Program-made: the position numbers and the translations under genes | Notes under the pieces: generated by a model | What the model saw: only the letters and a program-made list of their open reading frames with translations | Databases searched by the model: none | What the model was told of the DNA's origin: nothing | In this document: piece by piece, positions 11,659 through 18,540 of the stretch | Position numbering within the stretch: position 1 is the first letter of the stretch | Layout of the letters: every line of letters starts with the position of its first letter | Virus record (IMG/VR): IMGVR_UViG_3300042542_005060 | Coordinates: 1-21,644 of that record | DNA length: 21,644 bases | Reading direction: 5' to 3' (one strand) | DNA from: a virus

Positions 11659-13076
11659 CGTGTGGTCTTGCGATTGGATTTGCGCCGGAGCTTTTCCGGC
11701 AGGCTGTAGCCCTTGATCTTGGCGATCCGCCCATTCAGCGCCGCCCAGTCCTCCAGGTCCTTGAACCTGAAGTGACCGGTGCCCTTCTTGTAGACCTTGA
11801 ACTCGAAGAAGCCCCAGTCGTGCCAGACGCCGGGCTCCAGGCGCTCGAAGCCCAGGGCCGGCTTCTGCACCTCCTCGTACCTCCGGCCGGTGACGTAGCA
11901 CAGGGCCTTCACCAGGTCCTGCACCTTGTCCTTGTTGCCCCCCCACTTCATGCTCACCGTGCCGCCGCTCCAGTCCGGTTCGGACAGATACGGCACGATG
12001 AACTTCTGGCCGAACAGGTAGCCGTCGTTCGTCTTCCATCCCTCCACCTGCCACCGGTTCTCGTGGGTGTGGCGGGTCAGCTCGTCGAACGCTGCCTCGA
12101 CGGCACGGTCGATCCGTTGCTCCGTCGTGCCGGCGATGATCTGCAGCATCCGGAACAGGTTCCGCTCCGTGAACGGCACCTGCACCTGCTGCTCGACGAA
12201 CCGGTTGATGTCCCCCTGCAGCTGGCTCGTCGCCATCGCCTGGGGCAGCATCTCGTCGATCACCGACTTCCAGAAGGACTTCTGCAGCTCCTTGCGGAAC
12301 CGGTTCCTGCTGGCGCTGCAGCCCTCCATGCTGATCCGGATGCCCAGCTCACCCTTGTAGATCCCGCCGACCGCCGCCTGCAGCCGGACGCCGGCGGCCA
12401 GCTGCTCGTCGTAGATCCGGCACGCCTCGACGTAGCGGTTCACCAGGTCCCGGCTCCGGCGGTAGGGGATGATCCCCTCGCCTTGGGCCTCGAGGTCATC
12501 AGGGCCGAGGAAGAACCCGTCGAACTCATCAGCCCCGCTTACACGTTGGCCCGGCTTCGTCAGCCGGACCAGGCCGATCTCGCAGCGCGTCGTCCGCTCG
12601 GCATCATCGAACACCGAGCCGAGGTATTGGCTGTCGCCATACTGCTCGATCAGCGTCTTCAGCTCCCGGCTGGCCCTGTTGCTCCACCGGTCGGTTGAGA
12701 CCGTGTTCCAGTTGCAGAGGGCCACGATCTGGCAGCCGGCCGGAGCCACCTGCCAGGCGTGGAGGATGTGGTGCTCGTCCGCCGAGAATGGCGGGTTCAT
12801 CACCACCAGGTCGGCATGGCTGATCTGGTCGGCGGTGATGGCCAGCCAGTCGTTGCCAATCAGCCGGCAGTCGCCCTGCAGGCCGGCCAGGATGGCACGG
12901 AGCCGGGCCTCCGGCTCCACCATCAGCACCTCCGCTGCACCGCGCTCCAGGCACGCATGAACCAGGTTGCCGCTGCCGGCGCTGGGTTCGACGACCGTGC
13001 GACCGCGAAGGTCAAGGGGGTCGAGCATCGTGGCCGCCACCTCTGGCGGCGTCGGGTAGAAGTCAGGGTTGAACAT
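11655..13076 (-). CDS. DNA methyltransferase (class I, NPPF) with DUF4942-like C-terminus
   Basis: A 473-aa protein from ATG 13076 (MFNPDFYPTPPEV), fixed by the ATGA overlap with the upstream gene. The methylase domain shows motif I EPSAGSGN (residues 30-37) for S-adenosylmethionine and motif IV NPPF (94-97), typical of N6-adenine or N4-cytosine DNA methylases. The C-terminal ~270 residues, ending FKDLEDWAALNGRIAKIKGY, match the DUF4942 type that often follows phage methylases. No nuclease gene for a matching restriction system is nearby, so it is probably an orphan that protects phage DNA or marks it for regulation. The longer frame to 13448 is a shadow of neighbours. Confidence 0.85.
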   Translation of the reverse strand: MFNPDFYPTPPEVAATMLDPLDLRGRTVVEPSAGSGNLVHACLERGAAEVLMVEPEARLRAILAGLQGDCRLIGNDWLAITADQISHADLVVMNPPFSADEHHILHAWQVAPAGCQIVALCNWNTVSTDRWSNRASRELKTLIEQYGDSQYLGSVFDDAERTTRCEIGLVRLTKPGQRVSGADEFDGFFLGPDDLEAQGEGIIPYRRSRDLVNRYVEACRIYDEQLAAGVRLQAAVGGIYKGELGIRISMEGCSASRNRFRKELQKSFWKSVIDEMLPQAMATSQLQGDINRFVEQQVQVPFTERNLFRMLQIIAGTTEQRIDRAVEAAFDELTRHTHENRWQVEGWKTNDGYLFGQKFIVPYLSEPDWSGGTVSMKWGGNKDKVQDLVKALCYVTGRRYEEVQKPALGFERLEPGVWHDWGFFEFKVYKKGTGHFRFKDLEDWAALNGRIAKIKGYSLPEKLRRKSNRKTTR

Positions 13077-13324
13077 CAGGCCCGCTCCTCGAAGCTCATG
13101 TGAGCCACGACCTTGTCGATCAGCCGCTGCGGCACCTTCGGCGACCTGGGCACCCAGCGACTGGAGACCCACGCCTGAGCGTGAGGATCCCACTCGGCGA
13201 TCTGGTCGAGCACGGTCCGCGTCCGGCTTTGGCGATGGAAGCGGACCAGGTTGGGATTGCGGCTGAAGATCGGATCCTGGGTGATCGTCCACCCGTCGCC
13301 GTGGTAGAGCATCTGCGGGGCCAT
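13076..13324 (-). CDS. 82-aa hypothetical protein
   Basis: ATG 13324 (MAPQMLYHGDGWTITQDP), with ATGA overlaps at both ends. Strand-rich N-terminus followed by basic, Arg/Trp-rich segments (RFHRQSRTRTVLDQIAEWD, SSRWVPRSPKVPQRL) and a helical end. The basic character would suit nucleic-acid contact, but no domain is recognised. Sits between the winged-helix gene and the methyltransferase gene. Confidence 0.6.
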   Translation of the reverse strand: MAPQMLYHGDGWTITQDPIFSRNPNLVRFHRQSRTRTVLDQIAEWDPHAQAWVSSRWVPRSPKVPQRLIDKVVAHMSFEERA

Positions 13325-13605
13325 CACGCCACCTCCCGGGCTGGTCTGGGGCCCAGGCCCCACACCTCATACCCCGGCGCTCCTCGAACCCCGCGGTCGT
13401 AGCGCACCAGCCCCAGCTTCCGCAGCTGGGACATCCGCGTCGACACATGGACCTCGCTGATCCCCCATCGCCCCTGCAGGGTCTCGACCGGCACCCGCGC
13501 CGGCAGACGGTCGCCGACCAGCACCTGCAGGTCGACCAGGTCCATCAGCACGCGATCAGGAACCTGCGCCCGCAGGCCGGCCAGGGCCGCAAGAAAGCCA
13601 TCCAT
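13324..13605 (-). CDS. winged-helix DNA-binding protein
   Basis: A 93-aa protein from ATG 13605 with a GAGG ribosome binding site just upstream on the minus strand. Helix at 10-30, then a winged-helix pattern: PVETLQGRWGISEVHVSTRM (turn and recognition helix) followed by SQLRKLGLVRYDRG (closing helix and wing), as in MarR/ArsR-like or replication-associated regulators. It lies 8 nt after ssb. It may regulate the early operon or assist replication; which cannot be told. Confidence 0.7.
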   Translation of the reverse strand: MDGFLAALAGLRAQVPDRVLMDLVDLQVLVGDRLPARVPVETLQGRWGISEVHVSTRMSQLRKLGLVRYDRGVRGAPGYEVWGLGPRPAREVA

Positions 13606-13613
13606 GGCCGACC

Positions 13614-14048
13614 TCAGAACGGGATCTCGTCGTCAGCCTCCGCTGGGGCAGCCGGCCGCGGCGCAGGAGCCACCGCAGGTGCTGCCGCAGCAGGGGCAAC
13701 GCCAGGCTGCGCGTCACCCTGCCGCGGTTTCGCATCCGACCACTTCTCGATGTTGTCGGCGGTGAACTTCTCCACCACTCGCATCTCGCCCTGGCGGTCG
13801 GTGTAGACCTCGGGCGGCTCGACCCGCCCAGAGCAGATCACCCCGTCGCCCTTCTTGACGTAGTTGCCCACGTACTCCGCCGACTTGCCCCAGACCGCCA
13901 CCTTCACCCACCTGGGCGGTCGATCCTCGCCGTTGCGCTTCGGTTGCCTCACCGCCACCGTGAAGTTGGCGACCATCCCGCCAGTGTCGAGATACTTCAG
14001 CTCGGGATCCCGGCCGATGTGTCCTGAGAAGAATCCTGTGAAAGCCAT
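13614..14048 (-). CDS. ssb: single-stranded DNA-binding protein
   Basis: A 144-aa protein. N-terminal OB fold: GHIGRDPELKYLDTGGMVAN, NFTVAVRQPKRNGED, then WVKVAVWGKSAEYVGNYVKK and GDGVICSGRV, as in bacterial SSB. A Pro/Ala-rich linker (about 113-137) leads to the acidic tip DDEIPF, which recruits partner proteins. It binds and protects ssDNA during phage replication and RecE/RecT recombination. Start ATG 14048 lies inside the preceding HTH gene (52-nt overlap) and has no clear ribosome binding site, so translation may be coupled. Confidence 0.92.
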   Translation of the reverse strand: MAFTGFFSGHIGRDPELKYLDTGGMVANFTVAVRQPKRNGEDRPPRWVKVAVWGKSAEYVGNYVKKGDGVICSGRVEPPEVYTDRQGEMRVVEKFTADNIEKWSDAKPRQGDAQPGVAPAAAAPAVAPAPRPAAPAEADDEIPF

Positions 14049-14227
14049 GATTGATCGATGCGTTCGTATGCGTGAATCCCCTCGATGGGGTATAGAACCC
14101 GGGTGCCAACCCGGATGAATGGCGGGCCTTTGCCCGCTGATCTCCAGTTCGCCAACGTCTGATCACTCAGCCGCCAGCGGACGGCAACCTCCTTGCTGGT
14201 CAAGTACGGTCGCTCACTACCACTCAT
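13997..14227 (-). CDS. excisionase-like (MerR/HTH_17-type) DNA-binding protein
   Basis: A 76-aa protein from ATG 14227 with a strong GAGGAGGAG site just upstream on the minus strand. Residues 8-45 follow the small MerR-like excisionase pattern: YLTSKEVAVRWRLSDQTLAN, W-R-x-x-G-x-G-P-P-F-I-R-V, then RVLYPIEGIHAYE. Such proteins act as excisionases, AlpA-type regulators or repressors. No integrase is in the window. It is placed between recT and ssb, overlapping ssb by 52 nt. Confidence 0.78.
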   Translation of the reverse strand: MSGSERPYLTSKEVAVRWRLSDQTLANWRSAGKGPPFIRVGTRVLYPIEGIHAYERIDQSWLSQDSSQDTSAGIPS

Positions 14228-14237
14228 TCACTCCTCC

Positions 14238-14966
14238 TCAGAAGGGGTCTTTGACCTCTGGTTGATGTAACTCTTCCTGAACAGCCACAGTCTCGACAAT
14301 CACTTCATCGCCAGAATCTGATGCATTCTCGCCAGCCTTCGCCGCGATCTGGCGGTTCAGATCCGCCACCACGCTGCCGCTGCTCTCCACCGTCACCTGC
14401 GCAGGACGCACCTCGGCCTCCTCACGCACACCCAGGCCGAACAACACCTCAGGCATGTAGAGGTTGATCAGCCTCGTCGCGGCGCGCCACCGCAACATCT
14501 GCTCCGGGATCGACTTGTACTTCGGGTTGCGCGTCCACCCGTCGGCCGCGGCTTCCTTCATGCTCACCGTCGCCGTGATCACCTCGCCGGTGTCGCGCAG
14601 CACCGCCGAGGCCGTCACCTCGAGACCATCGCCCTGGCCCTTGCTCTTCCAGGTGATGGTGCCCTGGAGCAGGCCGGACTTGTTGGCCCGGGCGATGGCG
14701 AACCGGGCCGATGTGTTCGGCCGGCCGTTGATCACGCTGATCTCCTGAAACAGCAGCATCGGATGCTCGCCCAGCTGCTCGGCGTAGAGCATGGCGACGA
14801 GGCACGCCTCGGGCTTGCCCTGGAAGTGCGCCGGCACCATGCCGCTCATGCTGAAGGCCTTCGCCAGCCGGTAGCGGTGGTCGAGGGCGGCACCGTTGTG
14901 GAGGAAGTCCAGCGCACCGGCGGCCGGCTGCTGGGTCGTGGTCGTGAGGGCGGTTGAATCGCTCAT
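14238..14966 (-). CDS. recT: RecT-family single-strand annealing protein
   Basis: A 242-aa protein from ATG 14966 (MSDSTALTTTT). The core shows YAEQLGEHPMLLFQEISVIN, GRPNTSARFAIARANKSG and KSIPEQMLRWRAATRLINLY then MPEVLFGL, matching phage RecT-like annealases. These load on ssDNA produced by the partner exonuclease and anneal it to complementary strands. The C-terminal ~50 residues are an acidic, probably flexible tail. It follows the RecE-like gene by 34 nt and precedes the HTH and ssb genes, a classical recombination block. Confidence 0.85.
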   Translation of the reverse strand: MSDSTALTTTTQQPAAGALDFLHNGAALDHRYRLAKAFSMSGMVPAHFQGKPEACLVAMLYAEQLGEHPMLLFQEISVINGRPNTSARFAIARANKSGLLQGTITWKSKGQGDGLEVTASAVLRDTGEVITATVSMKEAAADGWTRNPKYKSIPEQMLRWRAATRLINLYMPEVLFGLGVREEAEVRPAQVTVESSGSVVADLNRQIAAKAGENASDSGDEVIVETVAVQEELHQPEVKDPF

Positions 14967-15000
14967 GGGTTTACTGCGAATGGTTCTCAATAAGGGGGGG

Positions 15001-15810
15001 TCAGTCTCGGCACCATGCCGGAAGCTCGATCGGCTCCTGCACCAGGTCGCCATAGCCAGGCCAACGACCTGACTTCCAGCACTCGGCCAGGATCGTCATC
15101 GCGGCCTCGATCCGCCGCTGGCCGGCGGCGATCAGCGCACCGCTGGCGGGGTAGACCGCCACGGCATAGGGCCGCTCGTTCTCCACTGCGATCGTCAGGA
15201 ACTGCTCGGCCTCGAGGGCCGTCTGGTTCCATGCCGCCTGGACGTGGTAGTCCAGGTTGCTGATCGCCTTGGCGAACTCCACCCGGCTCGCATCGCGGCA
15301 CGTCTTCACGTCGACCACGATCCGTCGATCCTCGCTATGCCAGTCCGGTCGGGTCTTGCACTCCAGGCCCGTCTCCGGGTCCGTCCAGGTGTAGCTGGCT
15401 TCCCGCCGGCCTGGGAGCTCCAGCAGGAAGCCAGCAGCAGGATGCGACCGCACGGCATCGGCCATCCTGCGAACCTCGTCAGCATCCTCGGGTGAGAGGA
15501 CGATCTTCCCAGCGCTCTCGCGCTCGAACTCGGCCGCCAGCTCCTTGCCGACCTTCGTGCGACGATCGAAGCTGTGCGGCGGCACCGCGATGGTGGTGTC
15601 CCACAGCTCCGGCTCCAACACCGCCGTGTGCAGTGCCGTGCCCTTGAGCATCGCCGCGGTCGGCTCGGGCTTGACGCGATCCTCGGCCAGGAAGCGGTCG
15701 AAGTAGTGCAGCGGGCTGCGGCCCAGCACCTTGATCTGGCTCGGCGAGACGGCCTTAAGCCGGTGGTAGTCCTCGTTGCTGAGGCCCTCGTGGTGGATCA
15801 GTTCAGGCAT
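15001..15810 (-). CDS. RecE-like PD-(D/E)xK exonuclease (DUF3799 type)
   Basis: A 269-aa protein from ATG 15810 with AGGA seven bases upstream. KGTALHTAVLEP (about 56-67) carries the conserved G-x-x-x-H helix. LECKTRPDW (149-157) and IVVDVKT (164-170) supply the catalytic acidic residues and Lys169. A downstream LDYHVQAAWNQTALEAEQF helix with Tyr and Gln matches RecE/YqaJ-like nucleases. It resects dsDNA ends to give ssDNA for RecT. First gene of the leftward early operon, divergent from the helicase gene. Confidence 0.85.
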   Translation of the reverse strand: MPELIHHEGLSNEDYHRLKAVSPSQIKVLGRSPLHYFDRFLAEDRVKPEPTAAMLKGTALHTAVLEPELWDTTIAVPPHSFDRRTKVGKELAAEFERESAGKIVLSPEDADEVRRMADAVRSHPAAGFLLELPGRREASYTWTDPETGLECKTRPDWHSEDRRIVVDVKTCRDASRVEFAKAISNLDYHVQAAWNQTALEAEQFLTIAVENERPYAVAVYPASGALIAAGQRRIEAAMTILAECWKSGRWPGYGDLVQEPIELPAWCRD

Positions 15811-15843
15811 AGGCCATCCTGTGAATTGTGGGGGTCGCTCATG

Positions 15844-15930
15844 ACCCTAAGGCCTTCCCGGCCCTTCCCGCCCCCTACCGCTGCTTCCCGTCGCATAACG
15901 TCACAATCCGTTGATTTCGCGGGATAATCT
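15844..15930. promoter_or_regulatory. divergent early promoter region (recE-like / helicase)
   Basis: The 161-nt gap between the two early operons. Minus-strand TAGGGT (15844-15849) lies 34 nt before the recE-like start, as in the two other divergent gaps. On the plus strand, TCACAATCCG (15901-15910) also occurs at 5225-5234, and TAATCT (15925-15930) is a good -10 box 41 nt before the helicase ATG, 18 nt after TCACAA. This is the likely switch point for both early transcripts. No repressor gene sits directly beside it. Confidence 0.45.
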
Positions 15931-15971
15931 GCCATCCTCCTGTCACGGTCAACCCCGATTCCAGGCTCTGC

Positions 15972-17375
15972 ATGGCAGTCTCCCTTCGACCCTTCCAAGC
16001 CACCGCCGTCGCCGAGATCCGCGGTGCCTACATGGCCGGCCACCGCCGCGTCCTGTTCGTCCTCCCCACCGGCGGTGGCAAGACCTACACCTTCGTCCAC
16101 ATCGCTGAGCAGGCCGCCATCCGCGGCAACAGGGTCTGCATCCTCGTCCACCGTCAGGAGCTCGTCGATCAGTCCTCACGCTCCCTTCACGCCATCGGCT
16201 GCAACCACGGCGTCATCGCTGCCGGCTACCGGCAAGACCTCCGCCAGGGCGTCCAGGTCGCCAGCGTCCAGACCCTCGCCCGGCGGCTCCACACCATCCC
16301 GCCCGACTTCTTCCAGCTGCTGATCGTCGACGAGGCCCACCACGCCGTCGCCGGCACCTGGGCGAAGGTGCTGGCCGCCATGCCCCGGGCCCACGTCCTC
16401 GGGGTCACCGCGACTCCAGAGCGGCTCGACGGCCGCGGCCTGGGCGATCAGTTCGACACCATGATCCTGGGCCCCGATGCCGCCTGGCTCACCGAGGAGG
16501 GCTTCCTCGTTCGCGCCCGAGTCTTCGCACCGCCTGGCATCGACCTGTCCGGCATCCGTCGCTACGACACCCGCAAGGGTCACCAGCAGTCCGAGGAGAT
16601 CCTCCGCCAGGGGCAGGCGATGGGCGACGCCGTCTCCCACTACCGACGCACCATCGAGCCCGTCCACAACGGCACCGCTATCGCCTTCTGCTGCTCCGTC
16701 GCTCATGCCGAGGCCGTCGCTGAGGCCTTCCGCGCCCAGGGCATCGCCGCCGCGACCCTCGACGGCACCATGGACCGCGGCATCCGTCGCCGCACCATCG
16801 CCGACCTTGGCACCGGCCAGCTGAAGGTCCTCACCTCCTGCGACATCATCTCGGAAGGCACCGACATCCCGTCGGTCACCGGGGCCAGCCTGCTCCGCCC
16901 CACCGACTCCCTCGGCCTTCACCTCCAGCAGGTCGGCCGCATCCTCCGTCCATGCCCCGGCAAGCCCCACGCGATCGTCAACGACCACGTCGGCAACACC
17001 CTCCGCCACGGCCTCCCCACCGATCCCCGCGACTGGTCCCTCGAAGGCCGACCCAAGGGTCAGAAGCGCAAGTCCGACGCGCCGCCCGTCCGCATCTGTC
17101 CCGCCTGCTTCTCGGCGATCCCATCAGCCGCCAACCCGTGCCCCGAGTGCGGCCACGAGGTCGAGCAGGCACGACGCGAGCTGAAGACCGTTGAGGGTGA
17201 TCTGCAGGAGCTGCAGGCCGCAGTCGTTGCCAGACAGAAGCGCGTCCAGGTCGGCCAGGCCCGAACCCGCGAGGAACTGGAGACCATCAGACTGGAGCGT
17301 GGGTACAGCCGCGGCTGGACCGATCACATCCTTCGAGCACGAGGCAATCGACATGGCGGCACGGCTTTCGGATGA
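15972..17375 (+). CDS. superfamily 2 DEAH-type helicase with zinc ribbon
   Basis: A 467-aa protein. Walker A LPTGGGKT (31-38), DEAH box VDEAHH (119-124), motif III VTATPERLDG (145-154) and motif VI QQVGRILRP (319-327) give a complete SF2 core close to UvrB/RecG-like and type III restriction helicase folds. A four-Cys zinc ribbon follows (C376, C379, C390, C393), then a coiled-coil-like C-terminus. It probably unwinds DNA in phage replication or recombination. First gene of the rightward operon; its last 23 nt overlap the VRR-NUC gene. Confidence 0.9.
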   Translation: MAVSLRPFQATAVAEIRGAYMAGHRRVLFVLPTGGGKTYTFVHIAEQAAIRGNRVCILVHRQELVDQSSRSLHAIGCNHGVIAAGYRQDLRQGVQVASVQTLARRLHTIPPDFFQLLIVDEAHHAVAGTWAKVLAAMPRAHVLGVTATPERLDGRGLGDQFDTMILGPDAAWLTEEGFLVRARVFAPPGIDLSGIRRYDTRKGHQQSEEILRQGQAMGDAVSHYRRTIEPVHNGTAIAFCCSVAHAEAVAEAFRAQGIAAATLDGTMDRGIRRRTIADLGTGQLKVLTSCDIISEGTDIPSVTGASLLRPTDSLGLHLQQVGRILRPCPGKPHAIVNDHVGNTLRHGLPTDPRDWSLEGRPKGQKRKSDAPPVRICPACFSAIPSAANPCPECGHEVEQARRELKTVEGDLQELQAAVVARQKRVQVGQARTREELETIRLERGYSRGWTDHILRARGNRHGGTAFG

Positions 17376-17706
17376 GCGCCGCATCCAGGCGGAGATCCAG
17401 CTCGCTGCTGGCAACGGCCCCGCTCGCCTCTGGCGCAACAACGTCGGGGCCCTCCGTGACGCCCAGGGCCAGCTCGTGCGCTACGGCCTCTGCCCTGGCT
17501 CCTCGGACCTCATCGGCTTCCGCACCATCACCATCACGCCCGACATGGTCGGGCAGCGCGTCGCCGTCTTCACCGCCGTCGAAGTCAAGGACCAGGCCCG
17601 GCCTACCGAGCAGCAGGCCGCCTTCATTCGCCTCGTGCAGCAGGCCGGCGGGATGGCCGGCGTCGCCCGCTCCGTCCCCGACGCCCTCTCCATCCTGCGT
17701 CTGTGA
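17353..17706 (+). CDS. VRR-NUC domain nuclease
   Basis: A 117-aa protein from ATG 17353. A short helical start, ARLWRNNVGALRDAQGQLVR, then the nuclease signature: GSSDLIGF (Asp), FTAVEVKDQARPTEQQ (Glu-x-Lys) and FIRLVQQAGGMAGVARS. This is the stand-alone VRR-NUC form of the PD-(D/E)xK fold found widely in phages, often next to an SF2 helicase as here. Structure-specific endonuclease action on replication or recombination intermediates is likely. Overlaps the helicase gene by 23 nt. Confidence 0.88.
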   Translation: MAARLSDERRIQAEIQLAAGNGPARLWRNNVGALRDAQGQLVRYGLCPGSSDLIGFRTITITPDMVGQRVAVFTAVEVKDQARPTEQQAAFIRLVQQAGGMAGVARSVPDALSILRL

Positions 17707-17712
17707 CCGACT

Positions 17713-17753
17713 GTTACAACCCCAGCACGGCGGCCCGCAGCTGCTCTTAGCTT
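17713..17753 (+). promoter_or_regulatory. candidate internal promoter before 17776
   Basis: In the 69-nt gap after the VRR-NUC gene: TGTTACAA near 17713-17720 resembles part of the elements in the divergent gaps, and TAGCTT (17748-17753) fits the TAnnnT -10 pattern, 22 nt before the next ATG. It may give extra transcription of the small genes and primase. Pattern-based only. Confidence 0.3.
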
Positions 17754-17775
17754 CAGCCTGTCCACCTTCACATCC

Positions 17776-18009
17776 ATGGCTCCCTACACCCCACCCGAGG
17801 CGCTGCGCCGTGCTCAGCACCTCTACAGCTCCGCCCACAACGGCCTCGAGCCCACCGACGCCGACATCGTCGCCTTCGTCCAGCGGCCCGATCAGTGGGC
17901 CGAGCAGGCGATCCGCCTCGGCTGGACCTACCCCGCCGCTGAGGCCGTCGTGCGCTCCTGCCGCATCCTCCGCAAGCGCGTCCTGCTCGCCCTGGAGGCC
18001 ACCGCATGA
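17776..18009 (+). CDS. 77-aa helical hypothetical protein
   Basis: ATG 17776 (MAPYTPPEALRRAQHLY). Mostly alpha-helical with conserved-looking aromatic positions (FVQRPDQWAEQAIRLGWTYP) and a basic C-terminal helix (AVVRSCRILRKRVLLALEA). No family recognised. Stop overlaps the next ATG (ATGA), so it starts a coupled run of four tiny genes leading to the primase. Confidence 0.65.
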   Translation: MAPYTPPEALRRAQHLYSSAHNGLEPTDADIVAFVQRPDQWAEQAIRLGWTYPAAEAVVRSCRILRKRVLLALEATA

Positions 18010-18176
18010 CCGCCCTGCAGCACTACGACATCCGCTGCCATGCCCGCGGCAGCAGCCCCTTCACCTTTCCGGTGATCGCCAAGACCCCCGAGCAGGCCAT
18101 CGCCATCGCTCGCATCGCCTACCCGGGCCACCTCTACACCTTCTCCGACCGCGACCAGCCGGCCTTCATCGCATGA
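18006..18176 (+). CDS. 56-aa hypothetical protein
   Basis: ATG 18006 to TGA 18174-18176, linked by ATGA overlaps on both sides. Short strand HYDIRCHARGSSPFTFPVIA, then a helix (TPEQAIAIARIAYPG) and a closing strand. The FxVxAxTPEQAIAIARxxYPG pattern suggests a small alpha/beta protein similar to other phage microproteins that precede primases; no function known. Confidence 0.65.
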   Translation: MTALQHYDIRCHARGSSPFTFPVIAKTPEQAIAIARIAYPGHLYTFSDRDQPAFIA

Positions 18177-18340
18177 CCCCGCAGCCCTTCACCGTCTTCG
18201 CCTCACGGCCCGGCATCCCACCGATCCGCATCACCCTCGTCGGCGTCTCCCGCGATCGCGTCCTCCTCACCGCCCGTGAGCTGTTCCCCAGCCACACCGT
18301 TCACGCCACACCCGACGGCCAGTGGGAGGACGGCCAATGA
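18173..18340 (+). CDS. 55-aa hypothetical protein
   Basis: ATG 18173, TGA 18338-18340, with ATGA overlaps upstream and downstream. FTVFASRPGIPPIRITLVGV, then a helix (SRDRVLLTARELFPSHTV) and an acidic end. It shares the strand-helix plan of the gene before it (a V/I-rich strand, then a helix ending in a Pro before the last strand), so the two may be diverged duplicates. Function unknown. Confidence 0.65.
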   Translation: MTPQPFTVFASRPGIPPIRITLVGVSRDRVLLTARELFPSHTVHATPDGQWEDGQ

Positions 18341-18540
18341 ACGCTCACCCAGACCCTCGCGTCCGTGAGCTGCGCGACTCCGTCGCCTGGTGCGCCGGCG
18401 TCTCCTACGAGCGTCGCCGCATCGGTGAGCTGATCCGCCAACGCGCCATCGCCCTCCGCCAGCTTCCAGGCCCCACCTCCCGCACCGTGCAGGCCGAGCT
18501 CAACCGCCTCGCCACGCTCATCGAGGACCTTGACGAATGA
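18337..18540 (+). CDS. 67-aa helical hypothetical protein
   Basis: ATG 18337 (MNAHPDPRVRELRDSVAWCA). Two long basic helices: YERRRIGELIRQRAIALRQL and TVQAELNRLATLIEDLDE. A helical-hairpin design that could bind nucleic acid or the primase. Its TGA overlaps the primase ATG at 18537-18540, so expression of the two is coupled. Confidence 0.65.
   Translation: MNAHPDPRVRELRDSVAWCAGVSYERRRIGELIRQRAIALRQLPGPTSRTVQAELNRLATLIEDLDE

Noticed and set aside
13077-13448. Extending the DNA methyltransferase to 13448.
   Set aside because: The added part overlaps two coupled genes (13076-13324 and 13324-13605) and lacks methylase motifs; the MFNPDFYPTPPEV start is typical.
13997-14227. Naming the HTH protein as the phage excisionase.
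   Set aside because: No integrase or attachment site is visible, and the same fold serves AlpA-like regulators; only excisionase-like is justified.
16176-17009. A 277-codon minus-strand frame opposite the helicase.
   Set aside because: Gly/Ala/Val/Asp-rich antisense shadow; the helicase frame carries all SF2 motifs.
17372-18172. Long Pro/Ser/Arg-rich frame across the VRR-NUC and small genes.
   Set aside because: Low-complexity composition typical of an off-frame reading of GC-rich coding DNA; only its last part (18173-18340) is a coupled gene.
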